From contig NZ_JABAIL010000002.1 in assembly GCF_012641475.1 (NCBI RefSeq), forward strand, positions 197,449-261,448: a DNA stretch of 64,000 bases, in the 5' to 3' direction. The notes under the pieces were generated by a model, which was not told where the DNA came from, ran no database searches, and worked only from the letters and a program-made list of their open reading frames with translations. The stretch comes from Flammeovirga agarivorans (GTDB lineage: Bacteria; Bacteroidota; Bacteroidia; Cytophagales; Flammeovirgaceae). Shown piece after piece: positions 29,317 through 37,808 of this stretch (within the stretch, counting starts at the first letter, position 1; each line of letters opens with the position of its first letter). A program made the position numbers and the translations under genes.

Positions 29317-30006
29317 TTACAGGCCAGAACAATCTTTGATTGCTCCATCCTTGGCCCAGATGATTATATCAAATTCTTCTGGTAGATTATCCGGATCATC
29401 ATCAAAAGCTCTTAAAGCACTTCTCGTATGATCAATGGGGTGTTCAACATCATCATCATCCCCCAACATTTCCGATAATTCTCTTAGAGATATATAATAA
29501 TTACTAGAATCTGGGTTCCAATGGATAAAGTCATCTACATCTACCGTTTCTCCTGAGGTTTCTCCTTCTTCAGATTGTTCTATCACATTACAATCTGAAG
29601 CGAACATATAGGACCAAGTTAAAGCTTCATCCTCATTAGAAGTAAATGACCAATCATAATCATCACTCTGATCAACTGTCGTTAACCCTACAGTGATATC
29701 ATCTACATACATTGTGTCTACACCCACGCCTGGAGACGTTTCATATTCGTCTTCATATTTAGACACCATTCTCATCTTCTTGTTTTCTACATCAAAAAGA
29801 ACTTGAACGTTAATAGGACCAATTGTAATTTCAGTGGATGAATTCGCTCCTTCTAAAGTAAATGTCTTTGATACATCTCCATCTGTAGCAAAATAAATTG
29901 ATGTGGTTTCTTCTGGATTAACCACATCTCCGTTTTCATCTTCGTCACATGAATAGAATGCTAAGGTAGCACCAAGCATCAGTGCATACTTCCAACAGTT
30001 TTTCAT
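29317..30006 (-). CDS. acidic lipoprotein, paralogue of the next gene
   Basis: 229 residues with a lipoprotein signal whose acceptor Cys is near residue 20 (LAFYSCDEDENGD). The mature protein is very acidic. It shares a layout with the product at 30226-30813: an early IYFATD strand, VQVLFDVENKKM, DYDWSFTSN, a CNVIE segment, then IHWNPDSSNYYISLRELSEMLG. No family is known to me. Each copy has its own terminator. Two conserved cysteines in the mature part might form a disulfide in the periplasm. Confidence 0.7.
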   Translation of the reverse strand: MKNCWKYALMLGATLAFYSCDEDENGDVVNPEETTSIYFATDGDVSKTFTLEGANSSTEITIGPINVQVLFDVENKKMRMVSKYEDEYETSPGVGVDTMYVDDITVGLTTVDQSDDYDWSFTSNEDEALTWSYMFASDCNVIEQSEEGETSGETVDVDDFIHWNPDSSNYYISLRELSEMLGDDDDVEHPIDHTRSALRAFDDDPDNLPEEFDIIIWAKDGAIKDCSGL

Positions 30007-30184
30007 AATTTAGGTTTTGAGTTAAAATTAGGTTCTAATAATCAAAAGGTTAGTACAATCTCATTAAATTGGTTAAAGTAAATTGGTAATAATTTTTAGC
30101 TTCACAATGGTAATTCTATTTCCATTTACAGTCAATTCTATTAACGATATTTCATTTTCAATCACAATAGATTCTTTATAAATG

Positions 30185-30222
30185 AAAAAAACACTTCATG
30201 ATTTATCTCACAAAGTGTTTTT
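30185..30222 (-). terminator. terminator after lipoprotein gene 30226
   Basis: Stem AAAAACACTT / AAGTGTTTTT with a 16-base loop directly after the stop codon. Confidence 0.75.
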
Positions 30223-30225
30223 CTA

Positions 30226-30813
30226 TTATTGACAAGGATTCGTTAAAACTCCCTCCTTTTGATATATCCGATCTACTGCCGTTGTTGCTCCTGGGAATAG
30301 ATCAGAGAGTAAATCTAAAGTGATATAATACTTTTCTAAATCCGAATCCCATTGAATAGACTCAACACCTTCTACCCTTCTTCCAAAAGCTCTCGACTGA
30401 TTGTCGATCTCCTGACACTCTACTCCCAAATCAGAGTCTTCTAAAGTAACTCTCCTCGTTATATTATCAGTATCTTCAACAATAAACGAATAGTCAAAGT
30501 CTGTATTCTGAGTAACAACAGACATTTGCACTTCCAATTCAATAATCATATTGGCAGATTCTCCGAAAACCTGAGCATCAGGTGGCAATGCAACATCTCC
30601 AGTAATTACAGATTTCAAACGTTGTTCGTTCGCCTGAAATAATAGCTGAACAGACATTAATGTTGTATCATAACCCGGTAAACCGACCATAATTTCCTCA
30701 TCTGTTTCAAAGTATATATTATTAATTGATGAAGGGTCTACTACAGCATCTTTACAGGAAAATGAGATAAATAATAAGAGTATTGATAATAAAGTAGTGC
30801 TTAAAGTTTTCAT
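30226..30813 (-). CDS. lipoprotein, paralogue of the preceding gene
   Basis: 195 residues with a lipoprotein signal (LLFISFSCKDAVVDPS, acceptor Cys near 20). It aligns by eye with the 29317-30006 product: IYFETD, VQLLFQANEQRL, DFDYSFIVED, VECQEID, IQWDSDLEKYYITLDLLSDLF and a Cys close to the C-terminus. Similarity is clear in pattern but low in identity, so the duplication is old. Function unknown; probably sits in the periplasmic or outer face of a membrane. Confidence 0.7.
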   Translation of the reverse strand: MKTLSTTLLSILLLFISFSCKDAVVDPSSINNIYFETDEEIMVGLPGYDTTLMSVQLLFQANEQRLKSVITGDVALPPDAQVFGESANMIIELEVQMSVVTQNTDFDYSFIVEDTDNITRRVTLEDSDLGVECQEIDNQSRAFGRRVEGVESIQWDSDLEKYYITLDLLSDLFPGATTAVDRIYQKEGVLTNPCQ

Positions 30814-30935
30814 AACAGATAGTTTTTTATTTAAAGCAATATACTTATTTCTTATTATTTGATTGTTACAACAATGTAATGTTTTGAAGGGTTTTTAAAG
30901 AAACTATAATTTGTAAATCCACATTATGGTATCAC

Positions 30936-31364
30936 TTATTGAGCTACGACTAATCTACTTTTATGTTTTTGTTGTCGTCTTTTTTCAAATGCAAAGTAAA
31001 GGGTAAAACCAATAATTTGAATCGTATCTGAAATAATTACAGGTATAAAATTCATCCCTACTTCAGGTAAAGTAATCAAAGTATAAACTCCACCAGAGAC
31101 CATATAAACTTTCTCTGCAATTGCATACAAAAGAGTCGTCTTTCTAATCTCTTTTTGTGATGCTGATAGAAAGATTAATACACCAATTCCAACAATCATT
31201 ATTCCCCAATGGCCAATTACTGGAGCTAAACCATTTACTGATGATATATCCAATTTCAAAGTTAAAAGCGTTCCACTAACTGGCGATATCATAGATGGTA
31301 AAGGACCTAACAATGTTGCAACACCAGAGAAATGTAAGAAGAATTTCCAAAATTTAGCACTCAT
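30936..31364 (-). CDS. small four-helix membrane protein
   Basis: 142 residues with about four hydrophobic helices (LHFSGVATLLGPL, WGIMIVGIGVLIFLSAS, VYMVSGGVYTLITL, IISDTIQIIGFTLYFAF) and a basic C-terminal tail. It has the general look of DUF4345-type small membrane proteins, one of which lies on the other side of the AraC gene, but I cannot call the family. It is divergent from the AraC regulator across 105 bases and may be its target. Confidence 0.65.
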   Translation of the reverse strand: MSAKFWKFFLHFSGVATLLGPLPSMISPVSGTLLTLKLDISSVNGLAPVIGHWGIMIVGIGVLIFLSASQKEIRKTTLLYAIAEKVYMVSGGVYTLITLPEVGMNFIPVIISDTIQIIGFTLYFAFEKRRQQKHKSRLVVAQ

Positions 31365-31517
31365 AATTTTATTATTTAAGGTTTGGATTATTTATTTTAA
31401 TATCATGATTATCAATTTCTTGACATTACAAATATCATAGATATGCCAATCCATTTAGTTGAATAATCAATGCTAAAAGTTGAAACCTGTTATAATATTT
31501 ACTACTTCTTCACAATT

Positions 31518-32480
31518 ATGAATCATACCATCACCTCATTTCAGAAACATATTAAGGTACTTTCAGAACTTTTTTCAGCGAAATCAGAAAAGGAAAATTA
31601 TCTGGATTTACAAGAAGGAGAGATTTACCACTACCAACATCAGGAAGGTATTTACAGCTTAATATTTAATGTTCTGAACTACCATAGGGGTAAGAATGCA
31701 TTATTGGAGTTTTCTGAAGAATACAACATCGATTATATAGTCATATTCTTTTTAAAAGGTTTAAGCTTTACAACTTCAGATGATAATGAGCATAACATTG
31801 CGAATGCACATGGATTTGTAGTCATGAAAGCCGATTTTAATATTAATGTAGATTTTTTGCAAGGAAGAAACGCTCATCATATCTCATTTTTACTCTCCTC
31901 AGAAGCTATCAAAAAACAATTTGGGGAAAACGCATACCAGGCATTATCTAAATTATCATTCCACTTCTTTGATGAACATCATGATATAATACTCTTACGA
32001 AATGCATTGAGACAGACTTTTTCATACATATCTGAAGTAAAATATAAAGTTCAAGAAAACCTATCATTTGCTTTGTTAGGAATGGCACTTGAATATATCA
32101 TAAGGAAAAGTGATTATCTAGATCACTCTAATCAAAAAATTATCGGTTCCAATAAAAATCTACTTAATAAAATAATTCAGGTTCAAAATAAAATAAGGAC
32201 AATGCTTGATGAAAAACCTGATGTTTATGAATTATCAAAAGAGTTTAAATTGACCTCACATGAATTAGAAGAAAATTTTCAAATCATATTTGGGCATAGT
32301 ATACCGGCATATCATCTCAAACAAAGAATTCAAAAAGGAAGAGATTTATTAGTTTCACAAGAAATGGGTGCTAAAGAAATTGCATATCACTTAGGGTTTT
32401 CTGATTTACCTCATTTTTCTAGGACTTTTAAGAAGGAATTTGGGTTGTCCCCTAGAGCTTATATGCAGCAATACTTATAA
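31518..32480 (+). CDS. AraC family transcriptional regulator
   Basis: 320 residues from the ATG at 31518; the frame is open to 31470, but the upstream 16 codons look non-coding. The N-terminal part (about 1-200) is a ligand-sensing region without a clear cupin signature. The C-terminal 100 residues are a double helix-turn-helix AraC domain: VYELSKEFKLTSHELEENF for the first and AKEIAYHLGFSDLPHFSRTF for the second, ending FGLSPRAYMQQYL. It lies between two small membrane-protein genes that it may control. Confidence 0.9.
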   Translation: MNHTITSFQKHIKVLSELFSAKSEKENYLDLQEGEIYHYQHQEGIYSLIFNVLNYHRGKNALLEFSEEYNIDYIVIFFLKGLSFTTSDDNEHNIANAHGFVVMKADFNINVDFLQGRNAHHISFLLSSEAIKKQFGENAYQALSKLSFHFFDEHHDIILLRNALRQTFSYISEVKYKVQENLSFALLGMALEYIIRKSDYLDHSNQKIIGSNKNLLNKIIQVQNKIRTMLDEKPDVYELSKEFKLTSHELEENFQIIFGHSIPAYHLKQRIQKGRDLLVSQEMGAKEIAYHLGFSDLPHFSRTFKKEFGLSPRAYMQQYL

Positions 32481-32482
32481 AT

Positions 32483-32516
32483 AAAAACCACTTTTCACCA
32501 AATATGAAAAGTGGTC
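32483..32516 (-). terminator. terminator, mainly for the DUF4345 gene
   Basis: Perfect 11-base stem ACCACTTTTCA / TGAAAAGTGGT. The T-rich arm is on the minus-strand side, so it best serves the gene at 32529, though it may also stop the AraC transcript. Confidence 0.7.
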
Positions 32517-32528
32517 ATTAAAGAAGAA

Positions 32529-32936
32529 TTACGTATTCTGCAAAGCTAATTTTTGTCTATTTGTGTATCGTAACAGCATATATGCTAGAGGAACAATACT
32601 ATACTCCATCAAAACATATAGAATTAATATTGGAGACGGAAGACCATCAGTAATCATACTAATGGTACGTCCTATTGCCAGTCCAAGACAAAAAATTGCT
32701 GTGACTATAATAGCGGCATTCGTATATCGCTCTTCAAATATTCCGTAAATAAAAAATCCCACCAACCCTAGATATAATCCAGAAACTGCCCGTAATATAT
32801 GTGAGGCATCAGTAGGGATAACATGATTAAGTCCTAAAAAAGTATTGGCAAACCATTGTGGCATAATTCCATACAACAAGGCAATTATACTTAAAGTAAA
32901 AGCAAAGAAGGTAAGGTAAATCTTTTGTAGTTTCAT
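32529..32936 (-). CDS. DUF4345 family membrane protein
   Basis: 135 residues with four predicted membrane helices. The segments HILRAVSGLYLGLVGFFIYG and LGLAIGRTISMITDGLPSP match the DUF4345 pattern. Function is unknown in the family. A TAATTTTG box (minus strand, 32969-32962) lies 26 bases upstream and may be its promoter, though the -33 TTTG is only 14 bases away. Confidence 0.75.
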   Translation of the reverse strand: MKLQKIYLTFFAFTLSIIALLYGIMPQWFANTFLGLNHVIPTDASHILRAVSGLYLGLVGFFIYGIFEERYTNAAIIVTAIFCLGLAIGRTISMITDGLPSPILILYVLMEYSIVPLAYMLLRYTNRQKLALQNT

Positions 32937-33007
32937 TATTGTAATTTTTAAGTTGATAGCACAAAATTAATAACGGTTAACATCAAATAAATTGACGTGA
33001 GATAATT

Positions 33008-33042
33008 TAAGCCGACCAGTAAATAATTTACTGAGCGGCTTC
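33008..33042 (-). terminator. terminator after lipoprotein gene 33058
   Basis: Stem AAGCCGACCAGTAAA / TTTACTGAGCGGCTT with internal mismatches. Confidence 0.7.
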
Positions 33043-33057
33043 ATCATCGGAAATTAA

Positions 33058-33459
33058 TTACTCTCCACAATGATGTAACAGGCTTTCTATCTCATTCCCA
33101 TTTTGGTATAACTCTATCAACTCTGTTTTAATCTCAGTTCCCTCACATGAATTAATCACAAAAGTTCCTGCTGTACCTTCCACTTCAGGTGCTGTATAAT
33201 AGAATGTACATACTTCTAAAGTATAAGTACATGTTCCCATTATCCTTCCTGTTTGTTTTCCTTCCCCATCTAATTCATATTCGCCAGACAGCTCTCTAAG
33301 ATTACTTCTTAAAGCTTGATCGGCATCATGTAAATCAAAATTGAACTTGTATATCAATGTTGGGTAACCTCCTTCCGGAGATACTTCTTCATCTGTTGAG
33401 GAACATCCCCAAATTAAGATGGCAATGATTACATTTAATAGTAAAGTTAATTTCTTCAT
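33058..33459 (-). CDS. small lipoprotein of unknown function
   Basis: 133 residues. Lipoprotein signal MKKLTLLLNVIIAILIWGCSS with acceptor Cys near residue 19. The mature part has five cysteines (CTYTLEVC, NSCEG, HHCGE near the end), an arrangement that suggests disulfides. No family recognised. It is monocistronic with its own terminator. Confidence 0.65.
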   Translation of the reverse strand: MKKLTLLLNVIIAILIWGCSSTDEEVSPEGGYPTLIYKFNFDLHDADQALRSNLRELSGEYELDGEGKQTGRIMGTCTYTLEVCTFYYTAPEVEGTAGTFVINSCEGTEIKTELIELYQNGNEIESLLHHCGE

Positions 33460-33540
33460 CTTCGTAGTTATTTATTCTATTTGTAATAATAAGCACCACA
33501 AAGATGTTAGTTGTCAAACTATTTAAAATTGATGTAGATC

Positions 33541-33571
33541 AAAAAAAGAGCTACAAAATTGCAGCTCTTTA
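33541..33571 (-). terminator. terminator after cobA
   Basis: Stem AAAGAGCT / AGCTCTTT with a 10-base loop, 34 bases after the cobA stop. Confidence 0.7.
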
Positions 33572-33604
33572 GATATATAAATTATTCGTATTAGATAGTC
33601 TTTA

Positions 33605-34357
33605 TTATTGGTGGTTGATACAATGCTCAACTATTTCTGTTTCAGTACCAAGTTTAACTACTTCACCAATTACAATAATTGCTGGAGGTCTGATACCTGC
33701 CTCATTGGCTTTATTGACAATATTACTTAGGTCTCCGATAACTACTTTTTGAGTAGGAAGTGAAATATCTTGTACTAATGCAATAGGTTCGTTTTCGTTT
33801 CTATACATAGTAAACAATTGGGAGATCAACTCTAATTTACCAACACCCATTAATACAACGATTGTTGCAGTAGATGCAGCAGCATGAGTTAAATCTTTTG
33901 ATAAACCACCAGAACAAGTAGTTGCAGTCACTACCCAGAAGCTTTCATTAATTCCTCTTTTAGTAACTGGAATTCCTGCAAGAGTAGGCCCCGCTAATGA
34001 AGAAGAAATACCTGGAACAACCACACTGTTTATTCCTTTACTCTTTGCGAATTCAATTTCTTCTTGTCCTCTACCGAAAACAAATGAATCTCCACCTTTT
34101 AATCTTGTAACAGAACCATACTTATATGCCATTTCAACAATAAGCTCGTTTGTTTCTTCTTGTTTTAAGTAATGTGCTCCAGCTCTTTTACCTACAAATA
34201 TTTTTTCAACATGTGAAGGAATAAATGCTAATACATCTTCTGATACTAAAGCATCATAAAGTACTACTTTACTCTCTTTGAGTAATCTTAATGCCTTAAG
34301 TGTCAATAACTCAGCATCTCCTGGTCCAGCTCCGATTAAGTAAAAAGTAGGTGTCAT
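33605..34357 (-). CDS. cobA: uroporphyrinogen-III C-methyltransferase
   Basis: A 250-residue SUMT, single-domain form. It has the N-terminal GAGPGDAELLTLKALRLL block, RLKGGDSFVFGRG in the middle and VPGISSSLAGPTLAGIPVTKRG. It makes precorrin-2, the precursor of siroheme, which the NirB nitrite reductase next door needs. The dehydrogenase/ferrochelatase that finishes siroheme is not in the window. It is divergent from nirB over 278 bases, and both promoters carry the same inverted-repeat element. Its role here is thus most likely nitrite assimilation rather than cobalamin. Confidence 0.94.
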   Translation of the reverse strand: MTPTFYLIGAGPGDAELLTLKALRLLKESKVVLYDALVSEDVLAFIPSHVEKIFVGKRAGAHYLKQEETNELIVEMAYKYGSVTRLKGGDSFVFGRGQEEIEFAKSKGINSVVVPGISSSLAGPTLAGIPVTKRGINESFWVVTATTCSGGLSKDLTHAAASTATIVVLMGVGKLELISQLFTMYRNENEPIALVQDISLPTQKVVIGDLSNIVNKANEAGIRPPAIIVIGEVVKLGTETEIVEHCINHQ

Positions 34358-34386
34358 AAGTAAATTCTTTTAGTTAATTCATAATT

Positions 34387-34408
34387 CAAATCTACGTACT
34401 ATTACTTA
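34387..34408 (-). promoter_or_regulatory. cobA: cobA -7 box with overlapping 7-2-7 inverted repeat
   Basis: On the minus strand the -7 box TAGATTTG (34394-34387) lies 30 bases before the ATG. Directly upstream and sharing two bases is TACGTACTATTACTTA (plus strand 34393-34408). This 16-mer has the outer TAC...(T)TA halves in 7-2-7 spacing also found upstream of nirB and nasA. That the element binds the NarL-type regulator encoded at 41785 is inference. Confidence 0.6.
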
Positions 34409-34589
34409 ATTTTCAAAATAAATCATTGTCAACATAGATATTTGAAGTAAAATCAGATGTTTATATATACCTACACAAATATCATACTACTTATAATATA
34501 TATAGAAATATATGGATACATACTTATTTATAATGATTCAAAACAAGATTAATTACGCATTTTTTTCATTTGAAATTTGACTTTTCAGT

Positions 34590-34615
34590 ATTATTACGTA
34601 GTTTTACTTAAAATT
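34590..34615 (+). promoter_or_regulatory. nirB: 7-2-7 inverted repeat upstream of nirB
   Basis: The core TACGTAGTTTTACTTA (34595-34610) is preceded by ATTAT. The first 18 bases differ from the nasA element (42583-42608) at only one position. It ends 20-25 bases before the nirB ATG, so it must overlap the promoter. A good TAnnTTTG box is not seen here. Confidence 0.6.
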
Positions 34616-34635
34616 TCACTTAAACGACATCAATT

Positions 34636-37122
34636 ATGACAAAAATAGTAATCGTAGGGAACGGTATGGTCAGCTATAAGCTGTGCGAAAAGCTTGTAGA
34701 AAAAAATACTACCGCTTCTATCACTGTCATAGGCGAAGAACCGCGTCCTGCATACGATAGAGTACATCTTAGTGCATATTTTGAAGACGCGAATGCAGAC
34801 AAACTATCTATGGCTTCAAGAGATTGGTACGAGGGAAATGGTATCGATCTTATTACTTCAGAAAAAGTCTCAAAAATTAATAGAGAAAAGAAGGAAATTA
34901 CTACGCACAACAATAATACATTTGCGTATGACTACTTAGTATTAGCTACGGGTAGTGCTGCTTTTGTTCCTCCTATTAAAGGGGTAGACAAGAAAGGTGT
35001 ATTTGTGTATAGAACTATTGAAGACCTAGAAATGATGATGGCTTATGGTAAAAAAGCTTCATCTGCTGCTGTATTAGGTGGAGGTTTATTAGGTCTTGAA
35101 GCTGCAAAAGCAGCATTAGACATGAACCTAAAAACTTCTGTTGTAGAGTTCGCTCCTAGATTAATGCCAAGACAAATCGACGAAGAAGGTGGAAACCTTT
35201 TAAAGCAAAAGATGGAAGATCTTGGTATTGAAATCTTATTAAATAAAGCAACTTCTCAGATCACTGGAGAAGGAACGATGACAGGGATGGAATTCTCAGA
35301 CGACACTAAATTAGATGTCGATATGTTAATTATATCTGCTGGTATTCGACCAAGAGACGAATTAGGTAAAGAAGCAGGTCTTGAAGTTGCAGAGAGAGGT
35401 GGTTTTGTTGTTAACTCGTTAATGCAGACCAACGACCCATCTATTTTTGCAGTTGGAGAATGTGCTTCTCATAATAATATGATATATGGTTTAGTAGCAC
35501 CTGGTTATGATATGGCCGAGGTAGTTGCTGAACAACTTGTACACAACACAGATGAATATCAGTTCGACGGATTTGATATGTCTACTAAATTAAAACTAAT
35601 TGGTGTAGACGTTGCAAGTTTTGGTGATCCATTCTGTGATAATACTCCTCACTCTCCTATTTCAATTTCAGACACACAAGCTGGAATCTACAAAAGAATT
35701 AATGTGAGTGAAGACGGCAAAACATTGTTGGGTGGTATATTAATTGGCGACGCTGAAGACTACAATATGCTACACCAAATGTGTGTAAATGAGATGGCAC
35801 TACCTCCTCATCCTGTAGATTTAATTGCCAAAGGAAGTGGAGATAGTGGTGCTGCGATTGGAGTAGATGCTTTACCAGACACTGCACAAGTATGTTCTTG
35901 TGAAAATGTTTCTAAAGGTGATGTTTGTTGTGCTATTAAAGACGATGGTGTTACTGACATCAATGGAATTAAGAAAGCAACAAAAGCAGGTACTGGTTGT
36001 GGCGGATGTTTACCAATGGTAAATAACATTCTTGAGGATACACTTAAGAAAATGGGCGCGACAATTAGAAAAGAAATCTGTGAGCACTTCCCATACAGTC
36101 GTCAAGAATTATTCGATCTAATCAAGGTCAACGAAATCAAAACATATAAAGAGTTATTAAATAAATATGGTCAAGGTTCAGGTTGCGAAACTTGTAAACC
36201 AGCCGTTGCCTCTTTATTGGCTTCAATTTGGAACGATTTAATCCTAAAAGAAGCTACGATCCAAGATACTAATGATCGATTCTTGGCTAACATCCAAAAG
36301 GGCGGTTCATATTCAGTTGTCCCAAGAATCGCTGGTGGTGAAATCACTCCTGATAAGCTTATTGCTATCGGTGAAGTAGCCAAAGAATTCGATCTTTATA
36401 CAAAAATCACTGGTGGTCAACGTATTGACTTATTCGGAGCAACATTAAACGACTTACCATTAATCTGGGAAAAACTAATTGAAGCAGGTTTTGAAAGTGG
36501 TCACGCCTATGGTAAATCACTTCGTACTGTAAAAAGTTGTGTCGGTAGTACATGGTGTCGATTTGGTCTTCATGACTCAGTAGGTTTTGCTATTGAAATT
36601 GAAAACAGATACAAAGGTTTAAGATCTCCACATAAATTAAAAGGTGGTGTATCTGGTTGTATCCGTGAGTGTGCAGAAGCAAGAGGTAAAGACTTTGGTG
36701 TTATTGCTACAGAAAAAGGATGGAACCTATATGTTGGTGGTAATGGCGGTGCCAACCCTAAACATGCCATCTTATTAGCTGGAGATATCACTAAAGAAGA
36801 AGTCGTAAAATATATTGATAGATTCTTAATGTTCTACATCAAAACTGCAGAACCTTTACAAAGAACTGCTCCTTGGTTAGAAAAATTAGAAGGAGGCATC
36901 GATTACTTAAAGCAAGTAGTAGTAGAAGACTCTTTAGGAATTGGAGAACAACTAGAATCTGATATGGAGGTATTGATTGCCAATTACAGTTGTGAATGGA
37001 AAGAAGCAATCAACAATCCTAAAATCCGTAAACGTTTCGCTCACTTTAGCAACTCGGATCAAGACGATCCAACACAAAAGTTCAAAAGAGAGAGAGACCA
37101 AAGATTCCCTGTTGCTTGGTAA
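34636..37122 (+). CDS. nirB: nitrite reductase [NAD(P)H], large subunit
   Basis: An 828-residue cytosolic assimilatory nitrite reductase. In order: FAD/NAD(P)H oxidoreductase (1-400; VIVGNGMVSY, AVLGGGLLGLEAAKAAL), a BFD-type [2Fe-2S] domain (CSCENVSKGDVCC, GTGCGGC), a second BFD-like segment (GSGCETC), then the siroheme/[4Fe-4S] domain with C635-x5-C641 and C675-x3-C679. It reduces nitrite to ammonium with six electrons. It is followed by nirD and is divergent from cobA. All cofactor cysteines needed are present, so it should be active. Confidence 0.96.
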   Translation: MTKIVIVGNGMVSYKLCEKLVEKNTTASITVIGEEPRPAYDRVHLSAYFEDANADKLSMASRDWYEGNGIDLITSEKVSKINREKKEITTHNNNTFAYDYLVLATGSAAFVPPIKGVDKKGVFVYRTIEDLEMMMAYGKKASSAAVLGGGLLGLEAAKAALDMNLKTSVVEFAPRLMPRQIDEEGGNLLKQKMEDLGIEILLNKATSQITGEGTMTGMEFSDDTKLDVDMLIISAGIRPRDELGKEAGLEVAERGGFVVNSLMQTNDPSIFAVGECASHNNMIYGLVAPGYDMAEVVAEQLVHNTDEYQFDGFDMSTKLKLIGVDVASFGDPFCDNTPHSPISISDTQAGIYKRINVSEDGKTLLGGILIGDAEDYNMLHQMCVNEMALPPHPVDLIAKGSGDSGAAIGVDALPDTAQVCSCENVSKGDVCCAIKDDGVTDINGIKKATKAGTGCGGCLPMVNNILEDTLKKMGATIRKEICEHFPYSRQELFDLIKVNEIKTYKELLNKYGQGSGCETCKPAVASLLASIWNDLILKEATIQDTNDRFLANIQKGGSYSVVPRIAGGEITPDKLIAIGEVAKEFDLYTKITGGQRIDLFGATLNDLPLIWEKLIEAGFESGHAYGKSLRTVKSCVGSTWCRFGLHDSVGFAIEIENRYKGLRSPHKLKGGVSGCIRECAEARGKDFGVIATEKGWNLYVGGNGGANPKHAILLAGDITKEEVVKYIDRFLMFYIKTAEPLQRTAPWLEKLEGGIDYLKQVVVEDSLGIGEQLESDMEVLIANYSCEWKEAINNPKIRKRFAHFSNSDQDDPTQKFKRERDQRFPVAW

Positions 37123-37174
37123 TTGATACATCACAATTGGCTGTGTAAAAGCAGCCTATTAAAAAGATATTATT

Positions 37175-37543
37175 ATGATTTTTGAAACAAATACAATAGA
37201 AGAAGTTAAAGTTTGGGTTAACGCAGGCCCAACTTCTGACTTCCCTGAAGATGGAGGTTCATCCATTTTTTATGAAGGTGAACAAATTGCAATTTTCAAT
37301 TTCTCACATTTAAATAAATGGTTTGCTACTCAAAATCTTTGTCCCCACAAAAAGCAAATGATCCTTTCAAGAGGTATGCTTGGTACTGAAGGGGACACGC
37401 CTAAAGTTGCTTGCCCATATCACAAGAAAACTTTTTCTCTAGAGACTGGAGAGAATCTAAACGGATGCGAGGACTCTATTAAAACATTTCCCATAAAAAT
37501 AGAGAACGATACAGTATTCGTAGGACTTTACGAGAAAAAATAG
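37175..37543 (+). CDS. nirD: nitrite reductase small subunit, Rieske-type
   Basis: A 122-residue NirD with a Rieske [2Fe-2S] site: C56-P-H58 (LCPHKKQ) and C80-P-Y-H83 (ACPYHKKTF). Many NirD proteins have lost these ligands; here they are kept, so it can carry a cluster. It follows nirB by 52 bases in the same operon and ends before a strong terminator. Confidence 0.93.
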   Translation: MIFETNTIEEVKVWVNAGPTSDFPEDGGSSIFYEGEQIAIFNFSHLNKWFATQNLCPHKKQMILSRGMLGTEGDTPKVACPYHKKTFSLETGENLNGCEDSIKTFPIKIENDTVFVGLYEKK

Positions 37544-37560
37544 GTGAAAAGTAAATTGAT

Positions 37561-37593
37561 TGAAAACACTTCCGAATGGAGGTGTTTTCTCTT
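37561..37593 (+). terminator. terminator of nirBD
   Basis: Perfect 12-base stem GAAAACACTTCC / GGAGGTGTTTTC with a GAAT loop. Confidence 0.85.
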
Positions 37594-37808
37594 ATTTATA
37601 GGCTACATGTTTTTCGATTCAAATATAATGTATTTACAACGAGAAAGAAATCATCGCTTTTTCGAATAAAATAACCCAAATTACCCTTTGATATTAAAAA
37701 GACTATCATTCTATAATGTATTTCATTGTACTATTCTAATATTTTGAAAACATTTACAAACAAGCCCGTAAGTACTATCAACATTAAAATAACCCAATTA
37801 TAAAAGCT

